DNA of 32,234 nucleotides from Pyrinomonadaceae bacterium (GTDB lineage Bacteria > Acidobacteriota > Blastocatellia > Pyrinomonadales > Pyrinomonadaceae): assembly GCA_023717605.1 (NCBI GenBank), contig JAMQPH010000523.1:1-32234 (forward strand), written 5' to 3'. The position numbers and the translations under genes were made by a program. The notes beneath the pieces were generated by a model. The model did not search any database, was not told the DNA's origin, and saw nothing but the letters and a program-made list of their open reading frames with translations. The stretch's first letter is position 1, and every line of letters begins with the position of its first letter. Shown here piece by piece: positions 6,768 to 15,033 of this stretch.

Positions 6768-9305
6768 ATGGCAAAAAATCTGGTCATCGTTGAATCGCCG
6801 GCAAAGGCGAAGACAATTAATAAATACCTGGGAAAGGACTATCTGGTTAAAGCCTCGATAGGCCACATCAAAGATCTGCCTTCCAAAGGCCTGGGAGTTG
6901 ATGTCGACGATGATTTCAAACCCACCTACGAAGTAATTCCAGACTCCCGCAAGCGGAACAACAAAAGAATCGTCGCGGAACTTAGGAAAGCTGCCAAAGA
7001 TGCGGACGCCGTTTATCTTGCTGCCGACCCGGACCGCGAGGGCGAAGCTATCTGCCAACACCTTGCGGAAGAGATTATTCCTAAACGGCCTGCCAAGCCC
7101 ACCTATCGGGTGATGTTCAATGAGATCACGAAGCGCGCTGTGAATGCGGCGTTTGATAGTCCGGGACAAATTGATGAGAACCTCGTTGACGCCCAGCAGG
7201 CTCGCCGCGTTCTGGATCGGTTGGTGGGTTACAAAGTTTCACCGCTTCTGTGCCGCACCATCGGAGGCCGGCTTAGCGCAGGTCGGGTTCAATCAGTCGC
7301 CTTGAGAATGGTGGTCGAGCGCGAGCGTGAAATCGAAAAATTTCTGAAAACGGAGTACTGGACGATCGTCGCCAACGTTGCGGCGAAATTGCCGCCGGCG
7401 TTTGATGCCAGGCTTTTCAAGGTTGGCGAGCAAACGGTTAAGACGAGCGGTTTCGATCAGAACACTAAGAAGAGCGAGATTCTGATCAACGAAAAAGCCC
7501 GGGCGACTGAAATCGTTGCCGAGGCAGAGAAAGAACCTTTCGTTGTCAGCGAAGTAGCCACTAAGGAACGGAAACGAAATCCGGTACCACCGTTCATCAC
7601 ATCAAAGCTGCAACAGGAAGCGTCGCGCAAGCTTGGTTTTGCGGTAAAGAGAACGATGATGCTGGCGCAGAAGCTATACGAGGGTGTGGAGCTGGGGTCG
7701 GAAGGATCGGTGGGTCTGATCACCTACATGCGCACCGATTCTACCCGCGTTTCCGAAGCCGCTCTCGGTGAACTCCGTGATTTCATTGGCAAGCAATATG
7801 GTCCCGCTTATCTGCCGGAGAAGGCCGTTCATTATCGATCCAAGAAAGATGCGCAGGACGCACACGAGGCCATTCGCCCAACTGAGGTTGCGCGCACGCC
7901 GGATTCCCTGGCCCAGTATCTGAACAAGGATGAGCTGAGACTCTACCGACTTATCTGGCAGCGGACTGTGGCTTCGCACATGACTCCCGCGATCTTCGAT
8001 CAAACAACCATCGACATCAACGCCGGTCGTTTCCTTTTTCGCGCGACAGGTTCGGTGCAGAAGTTTGACGGATTTCTGAAGCTTTACCAGGAGGGTCGCG
8101 ACGAAAAGACCGAGGAAGACGAGGAGGCCGAACGCACTCTACCGATGGTTAAAGAGGGTGAAGTGCTGGATTTGAAGTCGATAACTCCCGAGCAGCACTT
8201 CACTGAGCCGCCACCTCGTTTTACTGAGGCCACTCTGGTCAAAGCACTTGAGGAAAAGGGAATAGGCCGGCCATCAACTTACGCCGCGATCATGACTACG
8301 ATTCAGGACCGTGAATATGTTGAGAAGCTGGAAGGTCGGTTTCATCCGACCGGTTTGGGCAAGACTGTAAACGACGTGCTGATCGAAGGCGGGTTCGACG
8401 ACCTTTTTAATGTGACCTACACGGCGCGCATGGAGGAAGAGCTCGATCACGTCGAAGAAGGAAAGCTCAAATGGACCACCGCGCTGCATGAATTCTATGA
8501 CAAGTTCAAGGACGATCTGGGTAAGTTCAAGAAGTACACCGACGAGATCAAGAATGTAGACACACCTACAGACGAGGTTTGTCTCAAGTGCGAAACCAAG
8601 GGGATGGTCAAGAAGTTTGGGCGTTTCGGCAAGTATCTCAAGTGTCTCAAATGCGGCGCCACCCGTGACGCTGAGCCTAAGGCCGGCGCGGATGGCAATG
8701 CAGCCGGAGAGGCAAATGCGGGAAGCAATGGATCGGAGGAACCGGAAGCCTGCGATCTGTGTGGAAAGCCCATGCAGCTGCAGCGAGGTCGCTTCGGTCA
8801 ATTCCTCGGCTGCACGGGTTATCCCGAGTGTCGTAACATTCGCAAGATCTCCAAAGCCGGTGCCGTTGCGCCGGCACCGATCCCGCTCGATGAGAAGTGC
8901 CCTGTCGACGGAGCGCAACTCGTGAGACGGTTCGGGCGTTTCGGGGAGTTTATCTCCTGCTCAAACTACCCAAAGTGTAAATACATCAAGCAGGAAACGA
9001 CGGGCGTCGCGTGCCTGCGGGAAGGATGCGTTGGTGAGCTGGTCGTCAAGAAATCGAAACGTGGAAAAACATTCTACGGTTGCTCGCAGTATCCCACCTG
9101 TGACGCGGTCTTCTGGAACAAGCCGGTGAAGGAAGCGTGTCCGAATTGCCGGGCTCCTTTTCTGCTCGAGAAGACCACCAAGAAGCAGGGTACGTTTCGT
9201 TACTGCGCAAACGAAGAGTGTGGGTACAGTTCGAATGCGGCGGGACCCGACATTGCCAAGGTCAAGCAAACCAAAGTCGAAAGAGACCGTCAACCTGCTC
9301 GATAA
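6768..9305 (+). CDS. topA: DNA topoisomerase I (type IA)
   Basis: TopA relaxes negative supercoils by transient single-strand cleavage. The 845-residue protein starts with the TOPRIM domain: catalytic E9 in IVESPAKAKT and the acidic triad D87, D89, E91 in AADPDREGE. The active-site tyrosine is Y320 in LITYMRTDSTR. The core ends near residue 600. Five four-cysteine zinc-ribbon modules follow, the first CLKCETKG and the last CPNCRAPF to ANEEC, which is at the rich end for the family. A low-complexity Gly/Ala-rich linker separates ribbons one and two. The start follows AGAGATAGC. Large open frames antisense to it are shadows. Confidence 0.98.
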   Translation: MAKNLVIVESPAKAKTINKYLGKDYLVKASIGHIKDLPSKGLGVDVDDDFKPTYEVIPDSRKRNNKRIVAELRKAAKDADAVYLAADPDREGEAICQHLAEEIIPKRPAKPTYRVMFNEITKRAVNAAFDSPGQIDENLVDAQQARRVLDRLVGYKVSPLLCRTIGGRLSAGRVQSVALRMVVEREREIEKFLKTEYWTIVANVAAKLPPAFDARLFKVGEQTVKTSGFDQNTKKSEILINEKARATEIVAEAEKEPFVVSEVATKERKRNPVPPFITSKLQQEASRKLGFAVKRTMMLAQKLYEGVELGSEGSVGLITYMRTDSTRVSEAALGELRDFIGKQYGPAYLPEKAVHYRSKKDAQDAHEAIRPTEVARTPDSLAQYLNKDELRLYRLIWQRTVASHMTPAIFDQTTIDINAGRFLFRATGSVQKFDGFLKLYQEGRDEKTEEDEEAERTLPMVKEGEVLDLKSITPEQHFTEPPPRFTEATLVKALEEKGIGRPSTYAAIMTTIQDREYVEKLEGRFHPTGLGKTVNDVLIEGGFDDLFNVTYTARMEEELDHVEEGKLKWTTALHEFYDKFKDDLGKFKKYTDEIKNVDTPTDEVCLKCETKGMVKKFGRFGKYLKCLKCGATRDAEPKAGADGNAAGEANAGSNGSEEPEACDLCGKPMQLQRGRFGQFLGCTGYPECRNIRKISKAGAVAPAPIPLDEKCPVDGAQLVRRFGRFGEFISCSNYPKCKYIKQETTGVACLREGCVGELVVKKSKRGKTFYGCSQYPTCDAVFWNKPVKEACPNCRAPFLLEKTTKKQGTFRYCANEECGYSSNAAGPDIAKVKQTKVERDRQPAR

Positions 9306-9312
9306 AAAGTGG

Positions 9313-9330
9313 CACAGAATTTAGTCTGTG
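9313..9330. repeat. Solo REP-like hairpin between topA and the peptidase gene
   Basis: CACAGA at 9313-9318 and TCTGTG at 9325-9330 are reverse complements around ATTTAG. The TTTAGTCTGTG half is the same as in the arms at 1179-1260, so this looks like a single diverged copy of that family. Confidence 0.6.
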
Positions 9331-9354
9331 ATTAAATCTCAGGAGAGTTTTAAT

Positions 9355-11067
9355 ATGTTACGACGCTATGTCGCACTTGCCCTGCTTGTGACCTTTCTCT
9401 TCTCGCCCAACGCGATTTTCGCGCAGCAACCAGCTCAAACTCCGAACAGTCAGCCCACGGTCAGAGTGCAGCAGTCGGGTCAGCAAACCCCGGCCAGGGA
9501 TCCGAACGATCCCATCGAGCGGATCAAGGACGAGGGTATGAATCGTTCACAGGTAATGCAGACTCTGAGCTATCTGACTGACGTAATTGGTCCTCGTCTT
9601 ACCAATTCGCCGGGAATGAAAAGAGCAAACGAATGGACGCGCGATCAAATGATCAAGTGGGGCCTGCAGAACGCCCATCTCGAAGCATGGGGACCATTTG
9701 GGCGAGGTTGGACACTAAAGCGATTTCCCGCGCAGGTGGTTGAGCCTCAGGCAATACCGCTGATCGCCTATCCAAAAGCCTGGTCGCCGGGTACCAACGG
9801 ACCACTCACGGCGGAAGTGATCTACTTCGACGCGAAAGACGAAGCGGACATGCAGCGATTCAAAGGAAAGTTAAAGGGCGCGATCGTTCTTAGCGCCCCA
9901 GTGCGTGAAGTGAAGGCTCACTTTGATGCGCCTGGTACCCGCATTAATGAGAAAGACTTGTTGGCTCTTGCCGATGCACCCGAGCCGAGGGCCGGTACGT
10001 CAAGGCGTTTTCAAATGACTCCGGAGATGCGAGCCGCATTCACGCTAGCTGCACAAAAGAATCTCTTCCTGCAAGCAGAAGGCGCGGCAATGGTAATTGA
10101 CCCCAGTCGTCAGGGCGATGGCGGAACAATCTTCGTGCAGTCCGCGTCAGTGCCACAGCCGGTACCGGCGGAACCCTTTGGTCCAAACTCACGCTCGATT
10201 CCCCCCTACGACAAGAACGCTCCCAAGTTTGCACCGCAAGTTGTGCTCGCAGTTGAACACTACAACCGCATCGTCCGCCTTATCCAGGCCGGCGAAAAAG
10301 TGACGATGACAGTAGACCTGGGCGTCGAATGGCAGGATACCGACCCGATGGGTTACAACACGGTTGCGGAGATTCCGGGAAGTGATCTAAAGGATGAGAT
10401 TGTAATGCTTGGCGGTCACATGGACTCCTGGCATTCCGGAACCGGCGCGACCGACAACGGCGCCGGCGTTGCTGTGGCCATGGAAGTCGTTCGTATTCTA
10501 CAGGCGTTGAATTTGAAACCACGTCGCACGATCCGCGTCGGATTGTGGTCGGGTGAAGAACAGGGACTGCTGGGTTCGCGAGCTTATGTGGCTGAGCACT
10601 TCGGCCGATTTGAAACCCCAGCGGCCGGAGCTCTTGGCCCCTCAGCGTCCCCGGCACCGGCTCCCAAGCTCTTGACGAAGCCGGAGTACGAGAAGTTTAG
10701 CGGCTACTTCAATCTGGACAACGGAACCGGAAAGATTCGCGGTGTGTACCTGCAGGGTAATGAAGGAGTGCGCACTTTGTTCCGCGAGTGGCTGACGCCC
10801 TTCCGCGATATGGGAGCAGCAACGCTCACGATCTCGAATACTGGCGGCACTGACCATTTGTCGTTCGATGCCATTGGTTTGCCGGGCTTTCAGTTTATTC
10901 AGGATGAGATCGAATACGACACTCGAACTCACCACTCGAACCAGGACGTCTTTGATCGCATTCAAGCCGACGATATGAAACAGGCGGCGACCATTATTGC
11001 GGCGTTTGTCTACAAGACCGCGACGCGAGATGAGAAGCTTCCGCGCAAGCCGATGACGGGACGCTGA
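9355..11067 (+). CDS. Secreted M28-family zinc peptidase with PA domain
   Basis: The 570-residue protein has a classic signal peptide ([20 protein letters not shown], cleavage probably after IFA), so it acts in the periplasm or outside the cell. A protease-associated (PA) insert spans roughly 140-290. The M28 co-catalytic zinc site is intact: H355 ([10 protein letters not shown]), D367 (ATDNGAG), E401/E402 (SGEEQG), D455 (NLDNGTG) and H526/H527 (TRTHHSNQD). Families like this include aminopeptidases and carboxypeptidase Q-type enzymes; the substrate cannot be read from sequence. The ATG at 9355 is chosen because AGGAGAG stands nine bases upstream; a GTG at 9328 would place extra residues before the signal peptide. 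It is transcribed with topA or from its own promoter near the REP-like hairpin. Confidence 0.93.
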   Translation: MLRRYVALALLVTFLFSPNAIFAQQPAQTPNSQPTVRVQQSGQQTPARDPNDPIERIKDEGMNRSQVMQTLSYLTDVIGPRLTNSPGMKRANEWTRDQMIKWGLQNAHLEAWGPFGRGWTLKRFPAQVVEPQAIPLIAYPKAWSPGTNGPLTAEVIYFDAKDEADMQRFKGKLKGAIVLSAPVREVKAHFDAPGTRINEKDLLALADAPEPRAGTSRRFQMTPEMRAAFTLAAQKNLFLQAEGAAMVIDPSRQGDGGTIFVQSASVPQPVPAEPFGPNSRSIPPYDKNAPKFAPQVVLAVEHYNRIVRLIQAGEKVTMTVDLGVEWQDTDPMGYNTVAEIPGSDLKDEIVMLGGHMDSWHSGTGATDNGAGVAVAMEVVRILQALNLKPRRTIRVGLWSGEEQGLLGSRAYVAEHFGRFETPAAGALGPSASPAPAPKLLTKPEYEKFSGYFNLDNGTGKIRGVYLQGNEGVRTLFREWLTPFRDMGAATLTISNTGGTDHLSFDAIGLPGFQFIQDEIEYDTRTHHSNQDVFDRIQADDMKQAATIIAAFVYKTATRDEKLPRKPMTGR

Positions 11068-11076
11068 TTTCGGTGC

Positions 11077-11745
11077 TTAGTTTGGATTGCGTTCAAGTAC
11101 CGGCTCATATGTGCTGGTACGGGGCCGCATGCTTGATGGAGATGCCTCTTGCGACTTGTCCTTATCCGAAAGATCAGCGCCAATCAGATTGCGAATTTTC
11201 CGAATCAAGGCGGGCAGAATTACTGTTTGTGCAGTAGTTGAGAGTTCTTCAACCAGCCGATCACCCAGGGATCCAACTTCCCGCTCCAAGCGATCAAAAG
11301 CCCGCGTTTCCTTAAACCGTCCCAGCAACCCCGGACCTTCGTCCTTGCCATTGGCCTTTTCCGCGGCATCAAGACTAGCCGATAAGGGCGTGTAAGATCG
11401 GCCGGTGATTGGCTGGCTGGCATAAGCGCGGGGTTCCGAGGGAACATTTCTTTCCGATCGTGACTCCTCGCCTTCAATCGCGGATGCAATGCAATAGCCG
11501 ACGCAGAAACCGACACCAGCCGCCCCCAGACTCCAGGCCACGGGACGTTTCTTAAATTGTTCACGCCAATCGAGCGCGTCCTTAACGTTTTCGTATTGGT
11601 GCACCACTGTCTCCTTGATTTCAGTTACCGTCTGCGCGATGGAATCTCGGGCTTCCTCCATCCGGAGCTGAAGTTCTTCTTTGGAGAGGTGTTCTTCCGC
11701 GACTTCGGTTGCTCGAGCTAAACCTAGAGTTCGTTCTTCAGCCAT
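11077..11745 (-). CDS. YqjD-like membrane-anchored protein (DUF3618-like)
   Basis: The 222-residue protein has a charged helical N-terminus (RMEEARDSIAQTVTEIKETV, about 28-47) and a single hydrophobic segment (about 69-90, VAWSLGAAGVGFCVGYCIAS). A long polar, partly disordered tail with a second helical stretch near 140-200 follows. The layout resembles YqjD/ElaB and DUF3618 proteins, which sit in the inner membrane. Its start lies 22 bases inside the 3' end of the upstream holin-like gene, pointing to coupled translation. No enzymatic motif is visible. A role in envelope or stationary-phase physiology is only suggested by the family and neighbours. Confidence 0.75.
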   Translation of the reverse strand: MAEERTLGLARATEVAEEHLSKEELQLRMEEARDSIAQTVTEIKETVVHQYENVKDALDWREQFKKRPVAWSLGAAGVGFCVGYCIASAIEGEESRSERNVPSEPRAYASQPITGRSYTPLSASLDAAEKANGKDEGPGLLGRFKETRAFDRLEREVGSLGDRLVEELSTTAQTVILPALIRKIRNLIGADLSDKDKSQEASPSSMRPRTSTYEPVLERNPN

Positions 11746-12179
11746 TGCTTGTCCCTTCTCAGTTCCTCCACCGTCTTGTTAGGCACCAGAGCCTGATGAG
11801 CTAGACGGTTCTTCACTGTCAAAATAACGATGCCACCTATGGTCAGGTAGAAGAGACCCGTCAGCCCAAACCCGAGGGCGTATTTGGCTGACTGGCTAAG
11901 ATTGGCGTTCGCAAAGATTGTCGAGACTGCGAAAGCGACGGCCACGTTAAGCAGCGCAAAACCGACGGCCGCGACTATCCCCCCAAGTGCGATAGCAATC
12001 CCGCCACGTGCGTACGCGTTTGCTTCCTCTTTGAGTTCGACCTTAAGCAAACTCAGCTTTGTGTCGAAGAGTTGCACCACGTCATCGCCAAGTCTTCCCA
12101 CCAGCGAAGGCAAACTCTCGCTTTCGGGTTTGAGCGATGAATCTCTTGCAGTTGCGACAGCGGTAGATGGAGCTGCCAT
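11724..12179 (-). CDS. Holin-like membrane protein, DUF1469 (YqjE-like)
   Basis: The 151-residue protein has an amphipathic N-terminal helix (about 24-57, LVGRLGDDVVQLFDTKLSLL onward). Two closely spaced transmembrane helices follow (about 58-90 and 100-125), then a basic tail. This is the layout of the phage-holin superfamily 3_6 / DUF1469 proteins such as YqjE. The family name does not imply phage origin, and nothing phage-like is nearby. It overlaps the YqjD-like gene by 22 bases and follows a DUF883-like gene, reproducing a yqjDE-type arrangement. Confidence 0.8.
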   Translation of the reverse strand: MAAPSTAVATARDSSLKPESESLPSLVGRLGDDVVQLFDTKLSLLKVELKEEANAYARGGIAIALGGIVAAVGFALLNVAVAFAVSTIFANANLSQSAKYALGFGLTGLFYLTIGGIVILTVKNRLAHQALVPNKTVEELRRDKQWLKNEL

Positions 12180-12243
12180 TTATACCTCCCATGTTCAAAT
12201 GCTGCAGCCATAGGTGGCGTCTGTTCTCACGCGTCGAGAGAGT

Positions 12244-12609
12244 CTACTGACGTCTGCCACGAAGGATCAGCCCGAGCACCAGTCCCGCGGCCGCCGAAAT
12301 CAGAATGGCCTGACCCGGATTCTTTCGCGCGTAGTCCTTGGCGTTCTCTGCAACCTCGCCCAGGTCCGCCTTCTGAAGTTCCTTCAGCTTGTCGCCCACG
12401 ACTGAGACTTTGTCGCTCACGTAGTCTTTCGCATGCGTGGCGGCCTCGGAAATCTTATGACCGTATTCCTGTGCGGTCTGAGAAAGTGCTGTGGCAGTTC
12501 CAGTGCTGCTGGAACCGGGGTTGGGGGAACCAATGCTACTGGAGCCGATGCCCGTGCCCGTATTGGTAGCTGGCGTGTTCGCATTAAAGCCTTCTGGGTT
12601 TTGTGACAT
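12244..12609 (-). CDS. DUF883/ElaB-YqjD-like small membrane protein
   Basis: The 121-residue protein begins with a Gly/Ser/Thr/Asn-rich disordered stretch (about 1-42). An amphipathic helical region rich in Ala, Lys and Glu follows (about 45-95), then a C-terminal hydrophobic anchor ending in GLILRGRRQ. The motif RKNPGQAILISAAAGLVLG is the DUF883 signature. ATG at 12609 is preferred since AGGAGAA lies about ten bases upstream and the extra N-terminal residues of the longer frame look non-coding. It heads the three-gene minus-strand group with the holin-like and YqjD-like genes. Confidence 0.8.
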   Translation of the reverse strand: MSQNPEGFNANTPATNTGTGIGSSSIGSPNPGSSSTGTATALSQTAQEYGHKISEAATHAKDYVSDKVSVVGDKLKELQKADLGEVAENAKDYARKNPGQAILISAAAGLVLGLILRGRRQ

Positions 12610-12943
12610 GTCGAAAATTCTCCTTTTCAATCTGGTTGGGAACCGCGAGCTTTCGCTCTTGCATGGGCACGCCGTCCGCAAAGTTATAGAAGAGCATCGA
12701 GCAAGAAACGTGCCGATACTCTTCCAAATGAATGAAGCAAGTCTACCTCAGTTAAATGAAACGCCTGGTGCGACGGAGTTGTTTCCTTGTTGTGAAAGGG
12801 TACAACCATTCGACCGTCAAGGTGCGGGAACCATACAAAGCGGCAAATGGGAAAGAGTGGCTTGACAGTACTCCATCCCCGATGGTAAGTAAGTACTTAC
12901 TTTGGGCAATGAGCGCTCAATAAACTAACCACCAGGAACAATT
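12610..12943. other. 334-base divergent intergenic region
   Basis: This gap separates the minus-strand DUF883-like gene from the plus-strand tetR-RND operon and must hold both promoters. On the minus strand TATAAC (12688-12683) could be a -10 box, without a good -35. On the plus strand a perfect TTGACA lies at 12862-12867, followed by the palindrome at 12887-12902. I see no credible coding sequence in between. Confidence 0.6.
12887..12902. promoter_or_regulatory. Perfect palindromic operator in front of the efflux operon
   Basis: AAGTAAGTACTTACTT is a perfect 16-base palindrome made of two direct AAGT words and their complements. It begins 19 bases after TTGACA (12862-12867), so it covers the -10/start region of the tetR promoter. 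This is the classic place for autorepression by an AcrR/TetR-type regulator, here the gene starting at 12944. Confidence 0.75.
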
Positions 12944-13669
12944 GTGACGAAGGAAATTACCGCTCTTGAACATCGCCCGGCGCCGGTTTCCGGTGGTCGC
13001 ATGGCTGGAGACAAACGACGACTGCAAATCCTGCGAGTGGCCGTAAGTCTCTTTGCCCATGAGGGTTTCCGGGGTACCACAACCAAGAAAATTGCGCAGG
13101 CGGCTGGTGTTTCGGAGGCAATGGTCTTCCGTCACTACGCAAATAAGGAAGATCTTTACACCGCTATTCTCGACCATAAGGCCTGTTCGGGCGATGCCAT
13201 CAATCCTGAGCTGATGGTGGCTGACGCCCTCAAACGCAAGGACGATCGCGCCGTCTTCGAGGGACTGGCTTTTGGGGCCCTGGAACATCACGAGAGTGAC
13301 CCCGAATTCCAGCGGCTGCTGCTCCATTCCGCTTTGGAAGGGCATCAACTCGCCCAAATGTTCTTTGAGAAATTCGTGCGCCGAGTTTATGAGTTTCTGG
13401 GGGCTTACATTCGTGAGCGGCAACGGGACGGCGCCATGATCGAGATCGATCCGGCAATTGTCGTGCGGGCATTCATCGGCATGATCATTCACCATTCGCT
13501 TAACAATAATCTTTGGGATCCTCAGCGTCGCCTGTTGAGTCTCTCAAACGAGAGCGCAGCAAAACACTTCACGGACATTCTCCTGGGAGGAATCAGCACT
13601 GAGCGCGAGCTGAAGCACTCCAGGAAGGATCGCAGGGAGGTCGCAAACGGTTCTCCAGTAAAAAGGTAA
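12944..13669 (+). CDS. TetR/AcrR-family repressor of the RND efflux operon
   Basis: The 241-residue protein has a TetR helix-turn-helix at about 24-72 (ILRVAVSLFAHEGFRGTTTK then KIAQAAGVSEAMVFRHYANK). The helical ligand-binding C-terminal domain resembles TetR_C regulators of RND pumps. The start is GTG at 12944, supported by AGGA seven bases upstream; the next ATG (residue 20) would still include the DNA-binding domain. The adaptor gene begins four bases after its stop, so repressor and pump form one transcript. Binding to the palindrome at 12887-12902 is inferred from position and symmetry. Confidence 0.92.
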   Translation: MTKEITALEHRPAPVSGGRMAGDKRRLQILRVAVSLFAHEGFRGTTTKKIAQAAGVSEAMVFRHYANKEDLYTAILDHKACSGDAINPELMVADALKRKDDRAVFEGLAFGALEHHESDPEFQRLLLHSALEGHQLAQMFFEKFVRRVYEFLGAYIRERQRDGAMIEIDPAIVVRAFIGMIIHHSLNNNLWDPQRRLLSLSNESAAKHFTDILLGGISTERELKHSRKDRREVANGSPVKR

Positions 13670-13673
13670 CGGG

Positions 13674-14930
13674 ATGTTTTCTCACAGACTAACTAGAATT
13701 GCTCTTCTCGCCGTCGTCCTGTTGGCGCTCGGCGCGTTGGCGATCTCTTGCGGCGGTTCTAAGGCGAATGTCAGGAACGAAGGAACTCCTGCCAGTTCGC
13801 CGACGGCGGTTGATGTGACCACAGCGCAGGCGATTACGCGCGATTTGCCCCGCTTTTTTGAAGCGACGGGAAGTTTGGCCGGTGACCAGCAGACTGATGT
13901 GGCGCCCTCAATTGCCGGCAAAGTCGTTGCCGTAGGCGTGGATCTCGGCAGTTATGTTAAGCGCGGACAGACGATCGTTCGCCTCGATGATGTGGACTCC
14001 AAGCTTCGCGTAGAGCAGGCGCAGGCTCAGGTTGAGCAGTCGAAAGCCGCCTTACGACAGGCGGAAGAGAAGGTCGGTTTGCGACCAGGGCAGGCTTTTG
14101 ATCCAAATCGCGTCCCAGAGGTAGCAAACGCTCGAGTAGCTCTGGAACTGGCAGAAAAGAACCTGCGCCGTTCCGAGAAGTTGATCGAATCCGGAGATGT
14201 CTCACGCTCCTTTTTCGATCAGCAAAAGGCACAACGCGATCAATTGAAAGAACAGTATGAATCGGCGTTGTCGCTGGCCCGACAAAATTACGCTGCGGTA
14301 ATGACTGCGCGCGCGAACCTGGCTAATGCAGAGAGCCAGCTGGGGCTGGCGCGAAGAAATCTTTCTTATGCGCTGGTTTTTTCCCCCATCGACGGATACG
14401 TGGCTGAGCGCAACGCCGATCTGGGCGAGTATGTTTCGCCCAGTACCAAGGTCGCGACGATCGTTCGGATCAATCCGCTAAGGATTCGTATCGACATTCC
14501 CGAACAAGCAATCCCGGAAGTGAGGGTTGGGCAATCGGTCTCATTAACCACGAGTGCCTGGCCTGATAAAAACTTCAGTGGTCACATCGCCAGGATTTCT
14601 CCTAATGTTTCTGCCACCTCACGCACTTTGTCGGTTGAGGCCGATATCGAAAACAGCAGTGGGGCGCTGAAGCCTGGTCAGTTCGCGACTGTGCGCATTC
14701 TGCAGTCGCGTTCCCAGCCGGCGGTATTGATTCCGGCGCGGGCTGTACGGACAGAAGCGGGAGTAAGTCGCGTATTCGTTATTAAGGACGGACATGCTCA
14801 GCAGAGGCTGGTCCAGCTGGGACAGTCTGAAAGCGACCTGGTTGAGGTGAAAAGCGGCGTGGCCGCAGGCGAACAGGTAGCCACCAGCAACATCGATCAA
14901 ATGAGCGACGGGATGGCAGTAAGACAATAG
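13674..14930 (+). CDS. RND efflux periplasmic adaptor (membrane fusion lipoprotein)
   Basis: The 418-residue protein links the RND pump to the outer-membrane channel. The N-terminus is a lipoprotein signal ending ALAISC (C about 27). A first lipoyl half (IAGKVVAVGVDLGSYVKRGQ, about 82-101) is followed by a long alpha-helical hairpin (about 115-225, rich in Gln, Ala and Glu). The second lipoyl half is at 235-260 (YVAERNADLGEYVSPSTKV), then come beta-barrel and membrane-proximal domains. It is an HlyD_D23/MacA-AcrA-like member. It starts four bases after the tetR stop and is followed by a 103-base repeat-filled gap before the pump. Confidence 0.94.
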   Translation: MFSHRLTRIALLAVVLLALGALAISCGGSKANVRNEGTPASSPTAVDVTTAQAITRDLPRFFEATGSLAGDQQTDVAPSIAGKVVAVGVDLGSYVKRGQTIVRLDDVDSKLRVEQAQAQVEQSKAALRQAEEKVGLRPGQAFDPNRVPEVANARVALELAEKNLRRSEKLIESGDVSRSFFDQQKAQRDQLKEQYESALSLARQNYAAVMTARANLANAESQLGLARRNLSYALVFSPIDGYVAERNADLGEYVSPSTKVATIVRINPLRIRIDIPEQAIPEVRVGQSVSLTTSAWPDKNFSGHIARISPNVSATSRTLSVEADIENSSGALKPGQFATVRILQSRSQPAVLIPARAVRTEAGVSRVFVIKDGHAQQRLVQLGQSESDLVEVKSGVAAGEQVATSNIDQMSDGMAVRQ

Positions 14931-15024
14931 ATTTTTGATTTGCGATTTTAGATTTGCGATTTGAAGATCTGACTCAAAGACTGAGAATTCTTCGAATCAG
15001 AAATCAAAAATCAAAAATCCCAAA
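14930..15024. repeat. Inverted repeat of GATTTTTGATTTGCG words between adaptor and pump genes
   Basis: The left part (14930-14963) iterates GATTTTTGATTT / GATTTGCGATTT. The right part (14995-15024) carries the complementary AAATCAAAAATCAAAAATCC. Together they can pair imperfectly. The first base of the repeat is the last base of the adaptor stop codon. The element lies inside the operon, ten bases before the pump ATG. Confidence 0.75.
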
Positions 15025-15033
15025 TGGCACTTC

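Noticed and set aside
8274-8918. 214-residue minus-strand frame inside topA
   Set aside because: It lies wholly antisense to a firmly identified TopA with intact zinc ribbons; composition is that of a shadow frame.
11724-12179. Holin-like protein as a sign of a prophage
   Set aside because: DUF1469 proteins are common chromosomal membrane proteins and no phage genes surround it.
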